Assembly (NCBI GenBank): GCA_016708785.1 | Contig: JADJFC010000001.1 | Location: 593,802-657,801 of the forward strand | From: Bacteroidota bacterium | Lineage (GTDB): Bacteria > Bacteroidota > Bacteroidia > AKYH767-A > 2013-40CM-41-45 | Direction: 5' to 3' | Length of the DNA stretch: 64,000 bases | In this document: piece after piece, positions 1 to 8,439 of the stretch | How the letters are laid out: the number at the start of each line of letters is the position of its first letter | How positions within the stretch are numbered: position 1 is the first letter of the stretch | The notes under the pieces: generated by a model | Database searches by the model: none | Told to the model about the DNA's origin: nothing | Seen by the model: the letters and a program-made list of their open reading frames with translations, nothing else | Program-made: the position numbers and the translations under genes

Positions 1-57
1 AATCAATTCCAATAATTCCATGACAGATCCTTCAGAAAGCCTTGTCGATTTTACCAT
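1..57 (-). CDS. paaD: Phenylacetyl-CoA epoxidase assembly protein PaaD, N-terminus only
   Basis: An ATG at 57 (minus strand) opens a frame that reads MVKSTRLSEGSVMELLELI and runs off the window edge. It overlaps the end of paaC by seven bases, as expected for translationally coupled genes. In paa operons paaD follows paaC, and PaaD (MIP18/DUF59 family, thought to help maturation of the iron centre) begins with a similar helical segment before its PDPE motif, which lies outside the window. The call rests on position and a short match only. Confidence 0.5.
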   Translation of the reverse strand, partial: MVKSTRLSEGSVMELLELI

Positions 58-809
58 GTTGCTCCCGGAAAAGCGCGTTGCAGATATTGCATTTCACTCA
101 ATATATGACCCAAATGCTCTGTGTGAATTCCTTTATTACTTCCTTTGATCACATTGTTCAGATCAGGAATATGCAATTCGGCTTCTGTAAAAACTTCAGT
201 CACTGTTTTCATCCATGACTTATTGATCTCTTTCATATCTGGTGCAATGCCCATTGAAATCAACTCCTCATCGACCTCATCCATTTCAAACATGTCCACA
301 GTGAATCGCCATAATTCATTTAACGCTGCCTGAGATCTGACTTTACTCTCTTCCGTTCCGCCACCTAAGCGAATCACCCACTCACTACTATGACGTAAAT
401 GATATTTCACCTCTTTAAGAGCCTTCTCTGCAAACCCTCTGAACATTTCATCATTGCTTTTACACAATGCTTGGTATAGATGATTCTGATATGCAGAAAA
501 CAGCACTTCACGAACCATGGTAACTGCAAAATCACCATTAGGTTGTTCTGTGATCAGGCGATTGAAATATTCTCTTTCTACTCTCAAAAATGCAAGAGAA
601 TCTGCTGTTGCATTATCACCCTTGATCGTTGCAGCATACTCATATAAAGTTTCCGCTTGTCCGAATAGATCCAGTGAAATATTCGTCATCGCCAGATCTT
701 CCTCCAGAATCGGTCCACGACTGCACCATTCTGCAAGACGTTGCGCAAGAATTAAATTACTGTCCGCAATACGCAGACAATACTGATAAATTGCTTCCTG
801 TGTTTTCAT
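51..809 (-). CDS. paaC: 1,2-phenylacetyl-CoA epoxidase, structural subunit PaaC
   Basis: 252 residues, the usual length of PaaC. The protein is ferritin-like but acts as the non-catalytic partner of PaaA: together they form the core of the multicomponent oxygenase that epoxidises the ring of phenylacetyl-CoA. Recognisable segments are the N-terminal helix YCLRIADSNLILAQRLAEWC, the DLAMTNISLDLFGQA segment, and the HLRHSSEWVIRLGGGTEES segment. It lies five bases after paaB and overlaps a start codon presumed to be paaD, so the genes are almost certainly one transcript. No damage is visible. Confidence 0.95.
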   Translation of the reverse strand: MKTQEAIYQYCLRIADSNLILAQRLAEWCSRGPILEEDLAMTNISLDLFGQAETLYEYAATIKGDNATADSLAFLRVEREYFNRLITEQPNGDFAVTMVREVLFSAYQNHLYQALCKSNDEMFRGFAEKALKEVKYHLRHSSEWVIRLGGGTEESKVRSQAALNELWRFTVDMFEMDEVDEELISMGIAPDMKEINKSWMKTVTEVFTEAELHIPDLNNVIKGSNKGIHTEHLGHILSEMQYLQRAFPGATW

Positions 810-814
810 ATCAG

Positions 815-1108
815 TTATAAATTAGTTGTGCCTGCAGGCATTTTGTAAAAATTCGGAGTGCGGTAGATCTTGTCTTCTGCCGGATCAAAAAATTCAGCTT
901 CCTCTTCGCGTGTTGTTGAAAATATATTGTCAGTCTGAACTACCCACAATGACCGACCTTCATTTCTGCGCGTATAAATATCACGTGCATTTTGCAAAGC
1001 CATATTTTTATCCGTCGCATGAACACTCCCGGCATGTTCGTAAGGACCGCCATTCTTAGCTTGTATAAATACTTCCCATTGCGGAAATTGATTGCTTTTC
1101 TCTGTCAT
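815..1108 (-). CDS. paaB: 1,2-phenylacetyl-CoA epoxidase subunit PaaB
   Basis: 97 residues, the usual size of PaaB, a small subunit that bridges PaaAC dimers in the phenylacetyl-CoA epoxidase complex. The family pattern is seen in WEVFIQAKNGGPYEHAGSVH near the N-terminus, then the helix MALQNARDIYTRRNEGRSLW and the segment VVQTDNI. It sits between paaA (17 bases upstream) and paaC (five bases downstream). The position and order A-B-C match known paa operons. Confidence 0.95.
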   Translation of the reverse strand: MTEKSNQFPQWEVFIQAKNGGPYEHAGSVHATDKNMALQNARDIYTRRNEGRSLWVVQTDNIFSTTREEEAEFFDPAEDKIYRTPNFYKMPAGTTNL

Positions 1109-1125
1109 GTTCTTCGATGTTTGAC

Positions 1126-2067
1126 TTAATTAAGTGAATTTTGTTTTTGTTGCTTCTTCCCGAAAGCTACGGCTGCTTCGCGCACCCATTCTCCCTCTCT
1201 ATGATATTTTATGTGATGAGCAATTCTCTGATGGTTGCAAGGACCATTTCCGTTGACCACAGTCCAGAATTCGTCCCAATTGATATCTCCGAAATTCCAA
1301 TTCCGGGTTTCTTTATTGTACGTTAGATTCAAATCAGGAACCGTCAATCCAATGTGATGCGCCTGCTCAACCGTTCTGTTCACAAAACGCTGACGAAGTG
1401 AATCGTTACTTTCAACTTTGATCTTCCATTTCATCGATTCAGATGTATGCGCAGATGAACTGTCATGCGGCCCGAACATCATCAAAGATGGCCACCACCA
1501 ACGATTCATTGCATCTTGTGCCATTGCCTTCTGTTCATTTGTTCCGGCCATCATCTTTGCCATGATCTCATAACCTTGACGCTGATGAAAACCTTCTTCT
1601 TTACAAATACGAACCATTGCCCGGGCATATGGACCAAAGCTGCATTTTGCAAGCATCGTCTGATTCACAATTGCGGCTCCGTCAACTAGCCAACCGATTG
1701 CACCGATATCAGCCCAATTCAATGTCGGATAATTGAACACACTTGAATACTTCGCTTTCCCGGTTTGCAATTGCTCAATCATTTCAGATCGATCGATACC
1801 AAATGTTTCAGCAGCGGAATATAAATATAGTCCGTGCCCGCCTTCATCCTGAATCTTTGCCAATAAGATCTTTTTTGCACGAAGCGATGGTGCACGTAAG
1901 ACCCAATTTCCTTCCGGTTGCATTCCTATTACTTCGGAATGCGCATGCTGTGAGATCTGACGCAATAACGTTTTACGATATGCTTCGGGCATCCAATCTT
2001 TCGGTTCGATCTTCTCACCTGCATCAATGCGCTCCTGAAAGTGCACTAGTTTTTGTTCGTCTGTCAT
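1126..2067 (-). CDS. paaA: 1,2-phenylacetyl-CoA epoxidase, catalytic subunit PaaA
   Basis: 313 residues. PaaA is the diiron catalytic subunit that epoxidises phenylacetyl-CoA, feeding later ring opening to acetyl-CoA and succinyl-CoA. Two ExxH iron-binding motifs are visible: DEGGHGLYLYSAAETFG near residue 93 and CKEEGFHQRQGYEIM near residue 155. The C-terminal part carries the conserved WDEFWTVVNGNGPCN region. It starts ten bases after the stop of hppD, so tyrosine and phenylacetate steps appear to be co-transcribed. The rest of the pathway (PaaE reductase, PaaK ligase, PaaG/Z) is not in this window. Confidence 0.96.
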   Translation of the reverse strand: MTDEQKLVHFQERIDAGEKIEPKDWMPEAYRKTLLRQISQHAHSEVIGMQPEGNWVLRAPSLRAKKILLAKIQDEGGHGLYLYSAAETFGIDRSEMIEQLQTGKAKYSSVFNYPTLNWADIGAIGWLVDGAAIVNQTMLAKCSFGPYARAMVRICKEEGFHQRQGYEIMAKMMAGTNEQKAMAQDAMNRWWWPSLMMFGPHDSSSAHTSESMKWKIKVESNDSLRQRFVNRTVEQAHHIGLTVPDLNLTYNKETRNWNFGDINWDEFWTVVNGNGPCNHQRIAHHIKYHREGEWVREAAVAFGKKQQKQNSLN

Positions 2068-2077
2068 AACAATTTTT

Positions 2078-3232
2078 TTATAATGTTCCTCTACGTGCTT
2101 GTTCTGCTTCTATACTTTCAAACAATGCCTGGAAATTTCCTTTCCCAAATGACTTCGCTCCCTTACGTTGAATGATCTCAAAGAAAAGTGTCGGACGATC
2201 TTCGACAGGTTTAGTGAAGATCTGCAATAGGTATCCTTCTTCATCACGATCGACCATGATACCCCATTTTTTCAGAGTAGTAAGATCTTCTTCAATAATA
2301 CCGACACGATTGGCCACTGTATCATAGTATGAACCCGGGACATATAAAAATTCCACACCATGTTTGCGCATTTCAGAAACAGTGTGAACGATATCATCAG
2401 TTGCAACTGCTATGTGCTGACAACCCGGACCATTGTAAAAATCCAAGTACTCTTCCACCTGAGATTTTTTCTTTCCAACTGCCGGCTCGTTGATTGGGAA
2501 TTTGATAAATCCATTTCCATTCGTCATCACCTTACTCATCAATGCAGTGTACTCAGTGGAAATATCTTTGTCATCAAATGTCACCAGATTGAAAAAGCCC
2601 ATTACTTCACCATAGAATTTACTCCAGATATTCATTTCGCCCATTCCAACATTTCCAACCATGTGGTCTATATATTTCAGCCCCATTGAATGTGGTTGAT
2701 ATTCTGTTTCCCACTTCTCAAATCCGGGTAAGAATAACCCCTTGTAATTTTTCCTTTCAATGAATAAGTGAACAGTATCTCCATACGTATGAATTCCGGA
2801 AATGCGCACTACCCCATTCTCATCCTTCTTTTCATGTGGTTGAACATATGCTTTTGCTCCACGTTTTGTTGTTTGTTCAAAAGCGTCGTAAGCATCTTCC
2901 ACCCAAAGAGCGATGACTTTTACGCCATCACCATGAATGCGGATGTGTTCTGAAATCTCACTGTTCTTGTCAAAAGGTGTAGTTAATACCAATCGAATTT
3001 TCCCTTGCTGAAGAACATAGGATACTTTATCCCGCTGCCCCGTCTCCAAACCGGAATAAGCCAACTCCTGAAACCCAAAAGCAGTTTTATAAAAATGTGC
3101 AGCCTGCTTAGCATTGCCTACATACATTTCTACATAGTCAGTTCCTAGAATAGGAAGGAAATCCTGAGCCTCTTTGAATATTTTTGTTGTCTCAGAATAT
3201 TTGAAATTTTTTACTTCTGTTAAATCATCCAT
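2078..3232 (-). CDS. hppD: 4-hydroxyphenylpyruvate dioxygenase
   Basis: 384 residues. This Fe(II) enzyme converts 4-hydroxyphenylpyruvate to homogentisate in tyrosine catabolism. Two vicinal-oxygen-chelate domains are present. The expected iron ligands are in the C-terminal half: His in LKYIDHMVGNV, His in GPGCQHIAVATDD, and Glu in FFEIIQRKGAKSFG (about residue 352). The C-terminal helix GNFQALFESIEAEQARRG, which gates the active site, is intact. It lies between hmgA (106 bases upstream) and paaA (ten bases downstream), and its product is the substrate of HmgA. Confidence 0.97.
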   Translation of the reverse strand: MDDLTEVKNFKYSETTKIFKEAQDFLPILGTDYVEMYVGNAKQAAHFYKTAFGFQELAYSGLETGQRDKVSYVLQQGKIRLVLTTPFDKNSEISEHIRIHGDGVKVIALWVEDAYDAFEQTTKRGAKAYVQPHEKKDENGVVRISGIHTYGDTVHLFIERKNYKGLFLPGFEKWETEYQPHSMGLKYIDHMVGNVGMGEMNIWSKFYGEVMGFFNLVTFDDKDISTEYTALMSKVMTNGNGFIKFPINEPAVGKKKSQVEEYLDFYNGPGCQHIAVATDDIVHTVSEMRKHGVEFLYVPGSYYDTVANRVGIIEEDLTTLKKWGIMVDRDEEGYLLQIFTKPVEDRPTLFFEIIQRKGAKSFGKGNFQALFESIEAEQARRGTL

Positions 3233-3284
3233 TGTCGTGTTGTAATAGGAATTTAGTAAGTTTTAATTTGATTAATAATGAATC

Positions 3285-3298
3285 CCGATAGCTATCGG
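3285..3298. repeat. Palindrome CCGATAGCTATCGG in hmgA-hppD spacer
   Basis: A perfect 14-base palindrome in the 106-base gap between hmgA and hppD. The same core, GATAGCTATC, occurs again as a perfect palindrome at 59829-59842, and a one-mismatch version lies at 31652-31665. It is more likely a dispersed intergenic motif than an operator specific to this operon. Confidence 0.7.
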
Positions 3299-3338
3299 TA
3301 TTAATAATTAACACCACTGATCAAGTGGCAGCGTAGTC

Positions 3339-4520
3339 TCATTTTTCATTTATCGACACTTCGCTGTCCAACCAACTTTGATAGTAGTCTTCAAGCTCCA
3401 TATCCATTGCAGCAGAAGCAATTTTTACCGGATTGAAAGGATCGATCATTACTGCCAGTTCTTTTGTTTCTTTCTTTCCTATGCTGCGTTCGATCGCACC
3501 GGGATGAGGGCCATGCGGTAATCCTCCGGGATGTAGCGTGATCTGACCTTTCTGAATATTGTTACGGCTCATGAAATCGCCATCAACATAATACAGCAAT
3601 TCATCACTGTCGATGTTACTATGGTGATACGGTGCCGGTATTGCTTGCGGGTGATAATCATACAGTCGCGGAACAAATGAACAGATCACAAAATTCTTCC
3701 CCTGAAAAGTCTGATGAATTGGTGGCGGCATATGAATGCGACCAGTGATCGGTTCAAAATTGAAAATAGAAAATGCATAGGGATAACTGCAGCCATCGTA
3801 TCCAACTACATCGAATGGATGAGTTTCGTAAATATAAGGATAGATCAATCCACGTTTCTTTATGTTGATCAGAAATTCGCCATGTTCGTTGTGCGTTTCA
3901 AGATTAACGGGCAGCTTGAAATCTCGTTCACATAATGGCGAATGTTCAAGAAATTGCCCATACTTATTTCTGTATCGCTCCGGAGTTTCGATTGGCCCAT
4001 GTGACTCAACAATCAGTAAATGGTTATCCTCATTATTAAACAAGAATTGATAGACCGTGCCTCTTGGAATTATTATATAATCACCATATTCGAACTCGAT
4101 TGAACCATACATTGACTTTAACACACCACTTCCCTTATGAACGAAGATCATTTCATCGGCATCGGCATTTTTGAAAAAGTAATCGGTCATACTCTTTTTG
4201 GGAGTTGCAATTCCGATTGTCATATCATCATTCAAAAACATGATCTTTCTGCTCTCAATAAAATCGTCTTCAGAATTGGTATTAAAAGTCTGATAACTCC
4301 TGGACTGCAAATTATCTTCAATGGAGATCTTTGGCCGAACAGAATACGGCTTACCTTTTTCCTTGACCATAGTTGGTGGATTCAAATGGTAAACCAAAGA
4401 AGATACTCCTGCGAAGCCTTCGGTTCCAACTAATTCCTCGTGGTAAAGCTTTCCTGCTTCATTACGAAATACGATGTGTCTTTTAGCGGGTAATTTACCA
4501 ACCTGACGATATAATGGCAT
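3339..4520 (-). CDS. hmgA: Homogentisate 1,2-dioxygenase
   Basis: 393 residues, cupin-type Fe(II) dioxygenase that opens the ring of homogentisate to maleylacetoacetate. The iron-site region is clear: PYHHSNIDSDELLYYVDGD supplies His and Glu ligands and LHPGGLPHGPHPG supplies the final His. The HPFDVVGYDGCSYPYAFSI segment is also typical of the family. It is the first gene of the minus-strand aromatic cluster and works directly after HppD. Fumarylacetoacetate hydrolase, needed for the last step, is not seen in the window. Confidence 0.95.
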   Translation of the reverse strand: MPLYRQVGKLPAKRHIVFRNEAGKLYHEELVGTEGFAGVSSLVYHLNPPTMVKEKGKPYSVRPKISIEDNLQSRSYQTFNTNSEDDFIESRKIMFLNDDMTIGIATPKKSMTDYFFKNADADEMIFVHKGSGVLKSMYGSIEFEYGDYIIIPRGTVYQFLFNNEDNHLLIVESHGPIETPERYRNKYGQFLEHSPLCERDFKLPVNLETHNEHGEFLINIKKRGLIYPYIYETHPFDVVGYDGCSYPYAFSIFNFEPITGRIHMPPPIHQTFQGKNFVICSFVPRLYDYHPQAIPAPYHHSNIDSDELLYYVDGDFMSRNNIQKGQITLHPGGLPHGPHPGAIERSIGKKETKELAVMIDPFNPVKIASAAMDMELEDYYQSWLDSEVSINEK

Positions 4521-4889
4521 GTCCTTTAATTTGAGTATAAATTTTTAAATTTTCTACCGATTAAAATATGATAGCTGTCAATGTCCAAAATGACTGAGGT
4601 CAGGTTTTTCTGCCTGTTGATTGCACTTAAAAAGCAAATAATTGGATTTTTCTGTTCATGAATGCAAAAAGGGAAAAACATAGCTGAAATCAAATAATTA
4701 ACAAGAATCATTTTTCATCTGTCCCTGATACATATTGCTTCACCCTCATTAAACATTAGCTAACCAAAAGAATGTTTTTTCAATTTACATTTTGAGTACA
4801 TTTTCATATTGGTTTTCGTTACTCACCTTCATATAACGAAATTCGAAAACTGACATCTCTGTTTTAATATCTCTCAAGTCAAAATATTT
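4521..4889. other. Intergenic region between divergent hmgA and glycosyltransferase
   Basis: About 370 bases between two divergently transcribed genes, AT-rich. It must hold both promoters, but no convincing TAnnTTTG element was found for either direction. A 61-codon open frame on the minus strand (4526-4711) has no family resemblance and no supporting context, so it is not called. Confidence 0.5.
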
Positions 4890-6343
4890 ATGAAGAATAT
4901 CATCTCATATCTTCTAAACTCAAAAAAGACCTATAAGTACTTACTAATATCGAACGGAATTCTTGCTTGTATCCTATTCTATCTTTTCAGAGATTTCGTA
5001 AGTGGAGACGAGAAAAATTATTTGAGCTATGCACAGGGCCTGGATTATGGTCGTTTCTCTCAATGGTGGTTTTTACCTAATTATGTTCCAGATACAATTA
5101 GTACCCCGGGGTACCCGTTTTTTCTTTTCCTAATCGAAAAAATCTCAAGCGGATTATACTTCATTAAAGCAATTCAACTCTTACTTTATTCAGGGTCTGT
5201 TTTTCTGATTCTGAAAATCGCTTCACAATACGACTCCGGATATCGGTTAAAAAACATATTTCTTATTCTTTTGCTTCCTTACGTTCAGGTATCCGTTTTT
5301 GCAATGAGCATTCAACCGGAATCGCTTTTGACATTCCTGATCACCCTCTTCCTCTACATCGATTCAAGAAATTTGAAACCCGAATGGAAGTACAGCGCTC
5401 TTGGTTTACTGAGCGGTTGTATATATCTGGTTCGACCATCTTTCCTTTTCTTTCCAATACTACTTTTCGCTTTCAAACTGATCACGCAACGTGAAAAATT
5501 TCCGGTTGGACTAGGTATTTCCATGCTGGTAATTTACTTCTTGTCCATCATGCCTTATGGAATATGGAACCTGAAGAATCACCATGTGATCAGTATCACC
5601 CCAATCGAAGGAGCAGGTGGGAAATTATCACTGGGATACTGGAGCTTTAAAATGCCGGGGTATTACGAAAAAAGATACTTAGGAAATTCTATGTCAAATG
5701 AGATTTTTTCATTTACACCCAAGTCAGAAACAAAAAATAATATTCACGCATATAATAAAGAATGGGATTACATTGACTCCGCTTGTGCGCAATACCTTTC
5801 GCCGCAGGATTATTTCAATTTAGCGGAAATGAATAATTACAATGGATATTACAAGACATATAATGCCAAATATACAATAGAACGGGAAAACTATTGAAGA
5901 AGCTTACAATGAAACATCTTAAAGAGGAACCGATCTACACTTTGAAGACAAAACTTTTTACACTTGCCCGGCTTTGGTTTACGGGTCTACAACTTTCAGA
6001 GCTTCAAAATCCAAATTCAGGAAAACAATTTTTTGCAATTTATTTCAGTATTGTTTCAGCATTGTTCTTTCTAGCATCTTTGATCCTGATTCCGGTTGCA
6101 TTCTATAAAAAGAAAATCTCATGGGCAGGATCCCAAACTGCAATTATACTTATCACTTATTATGGACTTGCACACATTGCATTTGCACTTCAGGCCAAAT
6201 ACACGATACCTCTGCGACTGATCGTTCTGCTATTACTGGCCAGAACTATTCATGGTTTGTTCTCAAACGAATCAGCAAAGAAACCAAAAGAGGATGCAGT
6301 ACTCGAATCTGCAAAAACTAATCCGGAATTACATTTCTCATAA
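4890..6343 (+). CDS. Multi-pass membrane glycosyltransferase (GT39-like), frameshifted
   Basis: Two open frames, 4890-5897 and 5894-6343, read as one gene of about 480 codons broken near 5880-5930. The first carries an N-terminal membrane segment, then an acidic loop (FVSGDEKNYLSYAQGLDYG) and several further membrane helices, the pattern of ArnT/PMT-type transferases that use polyprenyl-linked sugars. The second begins with the KHLKEEPIYTLKTKLFTLAR segment, which resembles the amphipathic stretch before the last helices of such proteins, followed by three membrane segments. Between them the third frame reads NGKTIEEAYNET, so two small indels are likely. The second frame could start on its own at a TTG overlapping the stop by four bases, but it has no complete domain. 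Sugar and acceptor are unknown. Confidence 0.7.
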
Positions 6344-6368
6344 CAGATCCGATTCATAGAGCCACCAT

Positions 6369-7148
6369 TTATGATCTCAGGTAAACTTGCTCAGAAACTC
6401 GAATTTGCTCATTCGAAACAAATTGCTCCTTCTGTCCAGAATAAACAAACACCATTGTTTTAAAGAATTTGCCGAACATTTTTTCCATGAATAATTTAAA
6501 AGTAACGTTTCCGGCCTTCAATGCTTTTTTATGTCCAAACCAGATCGCATGAATTACAAAAAAGAAAAAAGCAGAATACAAGAGTACCGAAATTACTTTG
6601 AAATAAAATCTCTTTTTCTGAAATAGAATATATAATCGTTCATTCTGAAATTTAATATGATGAGCTTCATCAATTAAAATATCATTACAAATTGATTTCA
6701 ACAAATTACAATCTGTTGCCTCTTTCAAAGCCTGATAAAAGATCTGAGCTGCGCTTTCAACAATGATCACTGCAATTGTCCATATTTCCATACTTGTATT
6801 GAAGTAGCGAATTTTTCTAAACAATGTATCACCCCAGTCTTGCTTTGCACGCTTTTCACCAATCAAATCGATATAACGCCCGAGATTATTACCGTGCTTT
6901 TGCTCTTCTTTAATAAAGAGTTCAACCGCTTCAGGATAAACTTCATCCTGAGTAGTACCGGAATATTTATTTGCAGCAGCTAATAAATGTTTGCCGTCAC
7001 TTGTCTCTCCTAATTGCCAAGCCTTCAAAGAATATAAAACCTTATTCTTTTCAACATTGCTGATCGATGGTCCTTTAGACCAATCAATTCTTTGCTTCAT
7101 TAAATTATTTTCAAAATGCACTTTCCAGAACTGAGATGTGTGTATCAT
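6369..7148 (-). CDS. Ferritin-like diiron protein with C-terminal membrane helix
   Basis: 259 residues. Helical, with a ferritin-like iron-binding pattern: FIKEEQKHGNNLGRYI (ExxH, near residue 80), a Glu-containing helix AVIIVESAAQIFYQALKEAT, and DEAHHIKFQNERL (ExxH, near residue 170). A hydrophobic segment VISVLLYSAFFFFVIHAIWF follows and should anchor it to the membrane. The substrate is unknown; related folds include oxygenases, desaturases and demethoxyubiquinone hydroxylase-like proteins. It is the last gene of a tight unit with a small anchored protein (12 bases upstream) and a DUF2306 membrane protein. Confidence 0.65.
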   Translation of the reverse strand: MIHTSQFWKVHFENNLMKQRIDWSKGPSISNVEKNKVLYSLKAWQLGETSDGKHLLAAANKYSGTTQDEVYPEAVELFIKEEQKHGNNLGRYIDLIGEKRAKQDWGDTLFRKIRYFNTSMEIWTIAVIIVESAAQIFYQALKEATDCNLLKSICNDILIDEAHHIKFQNERLYILFQKKRFYFKVISVLLYSAFFFFVIHAIWFGHKKALKAGNVTFKLFMEKMFGKFFKTMVFVYSGQKEQFVSNEQIRVSEQVYLRS

Positions 7149-7159
7149 TGGCGTTATTA

Positions 7160-7570
7160 TTATTTCTTAATGTCAGAATTTACAAAATACTTCTTTTCGT
7201 CACTTGAATAAGGCAGCCTTTGGGCAGCCGTCAAAACAATCTTTACTGAGTCACTTGTGGTTTCAAGGCTATCGGATTCAGGTATTTCAACAAGTGCAGC
7301 TCTTGAAAATTTTTCCAGACTGACCTGTCTTACTGAAACGGACGTTTTCTCAGCAATATTTTTGCTTACATGCTCAGGCCGGAAATTTTCGCTGTTTGCA
7401 TAAGACACTCTGCCCGAACCTGAATTTCTATTTTCAACATTGCGAGCGATAACAACAGGTTCATACAAGCCATTTAATTTACTTGACCGATCAGAAATAA
7501 AATAATCAACAGCGCCATAGAGCATGGCAGAAATCATCAGTATTGAACTGAATAGAATCATCTTTTTCAT
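7160..7570 (-). CDS. Small anchored/secreted protein of unknown function
   Basis: 136 residues, not recognised. The N-terminus KKMILFSSILMISAMLYGAV is a membrane anchor or uncleaved signal. The rest is polar, Ser/Glu/Val-rich, with no cysteine pair or catalytic motif seen. It overlaps the upstream DUF2306 gene by four bases (ATGA) and is 12 bases from the diiron gene downstream, so it is probably co-translated with both and may be an accessory protein of that unit. Confidence 0.6.
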   Translation of the reverse strand: MKKMILFSSILMISAMLYGAVDYFISDRSSKLNGLYEPVVIARNVENRNSGSGRVSYANSENFRPEHVSKNIAEKTSVSVRQVSLEKFSRAALVEIPESDSLETTSDSVKIVLTAAQRLPYSSDEKKYFVNSDIKK

Positions 7571-8256
7571 CTTTTTTGAATTAGAAGGTTTATACTTTTA
7601 AAATACGATTGATTCTTATTATAAATAAAGCATTCTGCAAATAGGATATTGCCAAGTACACTAATCCAAAGCGAAATCTCATAATTCTCCAAGTGTCCCC
7701 AACCAATAGAATAAAACAGTAAATGATATATGCGGAATGTCACAGCTGTCATAGCCATACTATATGACCGAATCATCCAGATCTTATGCATTAAAATTTC
7801 TTTTCTCAGAACAGCTTGCAGTCCTTTTATTGTAGTATAAAACCAATACAAGGCCATAAAGACAAATAAAGCACGCTCCCAATAACTTCCCTTTGCAAAA
7901 AAAGACATGTATAATCCCGTTGGAGCACCTAGACCCAATACCACAAATACGTAAATGCGACCGGAAATTACATGGATCAGCTTTCTTTTTCGCAAGAGCT
8001 CTGAAGAAAATTGTAATAATGCAGTTGCAATGCAAAACATTCCTGCAAAAATGTGAATATAGAAGCTGGCTTTATAAATCGGTTTGGCAAAAAGGATTGC
8101 TCTTTCTTGTATAAAACTAAATCCGGGACTAAATGAAAAATAAGGTATTGTATTCTTTACTAAAAGCAAACTGAAAAATACAACCGGGATCCAAAACAAC
8201 AGACGATACGAATAGCGAAAAGTTTTTCGTAACGTAATGGAGCGCCGGTTACCCAT
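7567..8256 (-). CDS. DUF2306-type integral membrane protein
   Basis: 229 residues with about six membrane helices. Features of the DUF2306 family are visible: FYIHIFAGMFCIATALLQF with its conserved His, the HVISGRIYVFVVLGLGAPTG loop, and the MHKIWMIRSYSMAMTAVTFR segment with His and Arg. The paired intramembrane histidines recall haem-binding cytochrome b561-type proteins, but haem binding is not established. It is the first gene of a three-gene unit ending in a diiron protein, so a redox role is a reasonable inference. Confidence 0.7.
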   Translation of the reverse strand: MGNRRSITLRKTFRYSYRLLFWIPVVFFSLLLVKNTIPYFSFSPGFSFIQERAILFAKPIYKASFYIHIFAGMFCIATALLQFSSELLRKRKLIHVISGRIYVFVVLGLGAPTGLYMSFFAKGSYWERALFVFMALYWFYTTIKGLQAVLRKEILMHKIWMIRSYSMAMTAVTFRIYHLLFYSIGWGHLENYEISLWISVLGNILFAECFIYNKNQSYFKSINLLIQKR

Positions 8257-8439
8257 TGGATCTGGTTATTATTCAGACCTTAACGCAAAATTACTTTTGG
8301 ATATTTTAAATGAACTATTAAATTGTGTTAAATTGAAATCGAGATTCGTAATTCGACATTCGAAAATCCTTACTACTGATTAAGCGTTAGCACTAATCCG
8401 AAATCCGCACTTCGAAATCCGCAATACAACGATTTGCCA
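8257..8439. other. Intergenic spacer with ATTCG/ATCCG microrepeats
   Basis: Between the end of prfC and the start of the DUF2306 gene. It contains loosely repeated words (TTCGTAATTCGACATTCG and AATCCGAAATCCGCACTTCG). The words AATCCGAAATCC and a TAACGC/GCGTTA pair recur in the spacer after lpxH (31618-31650). No gene is supported. Confidence 0.5.

Noticed and set aside
4526..4711. 61-codon minus-strand frame upstream of hmgA
   Set aside because: AT-rich spacer, no recognisable features, lies where the hmgA promoter should be.
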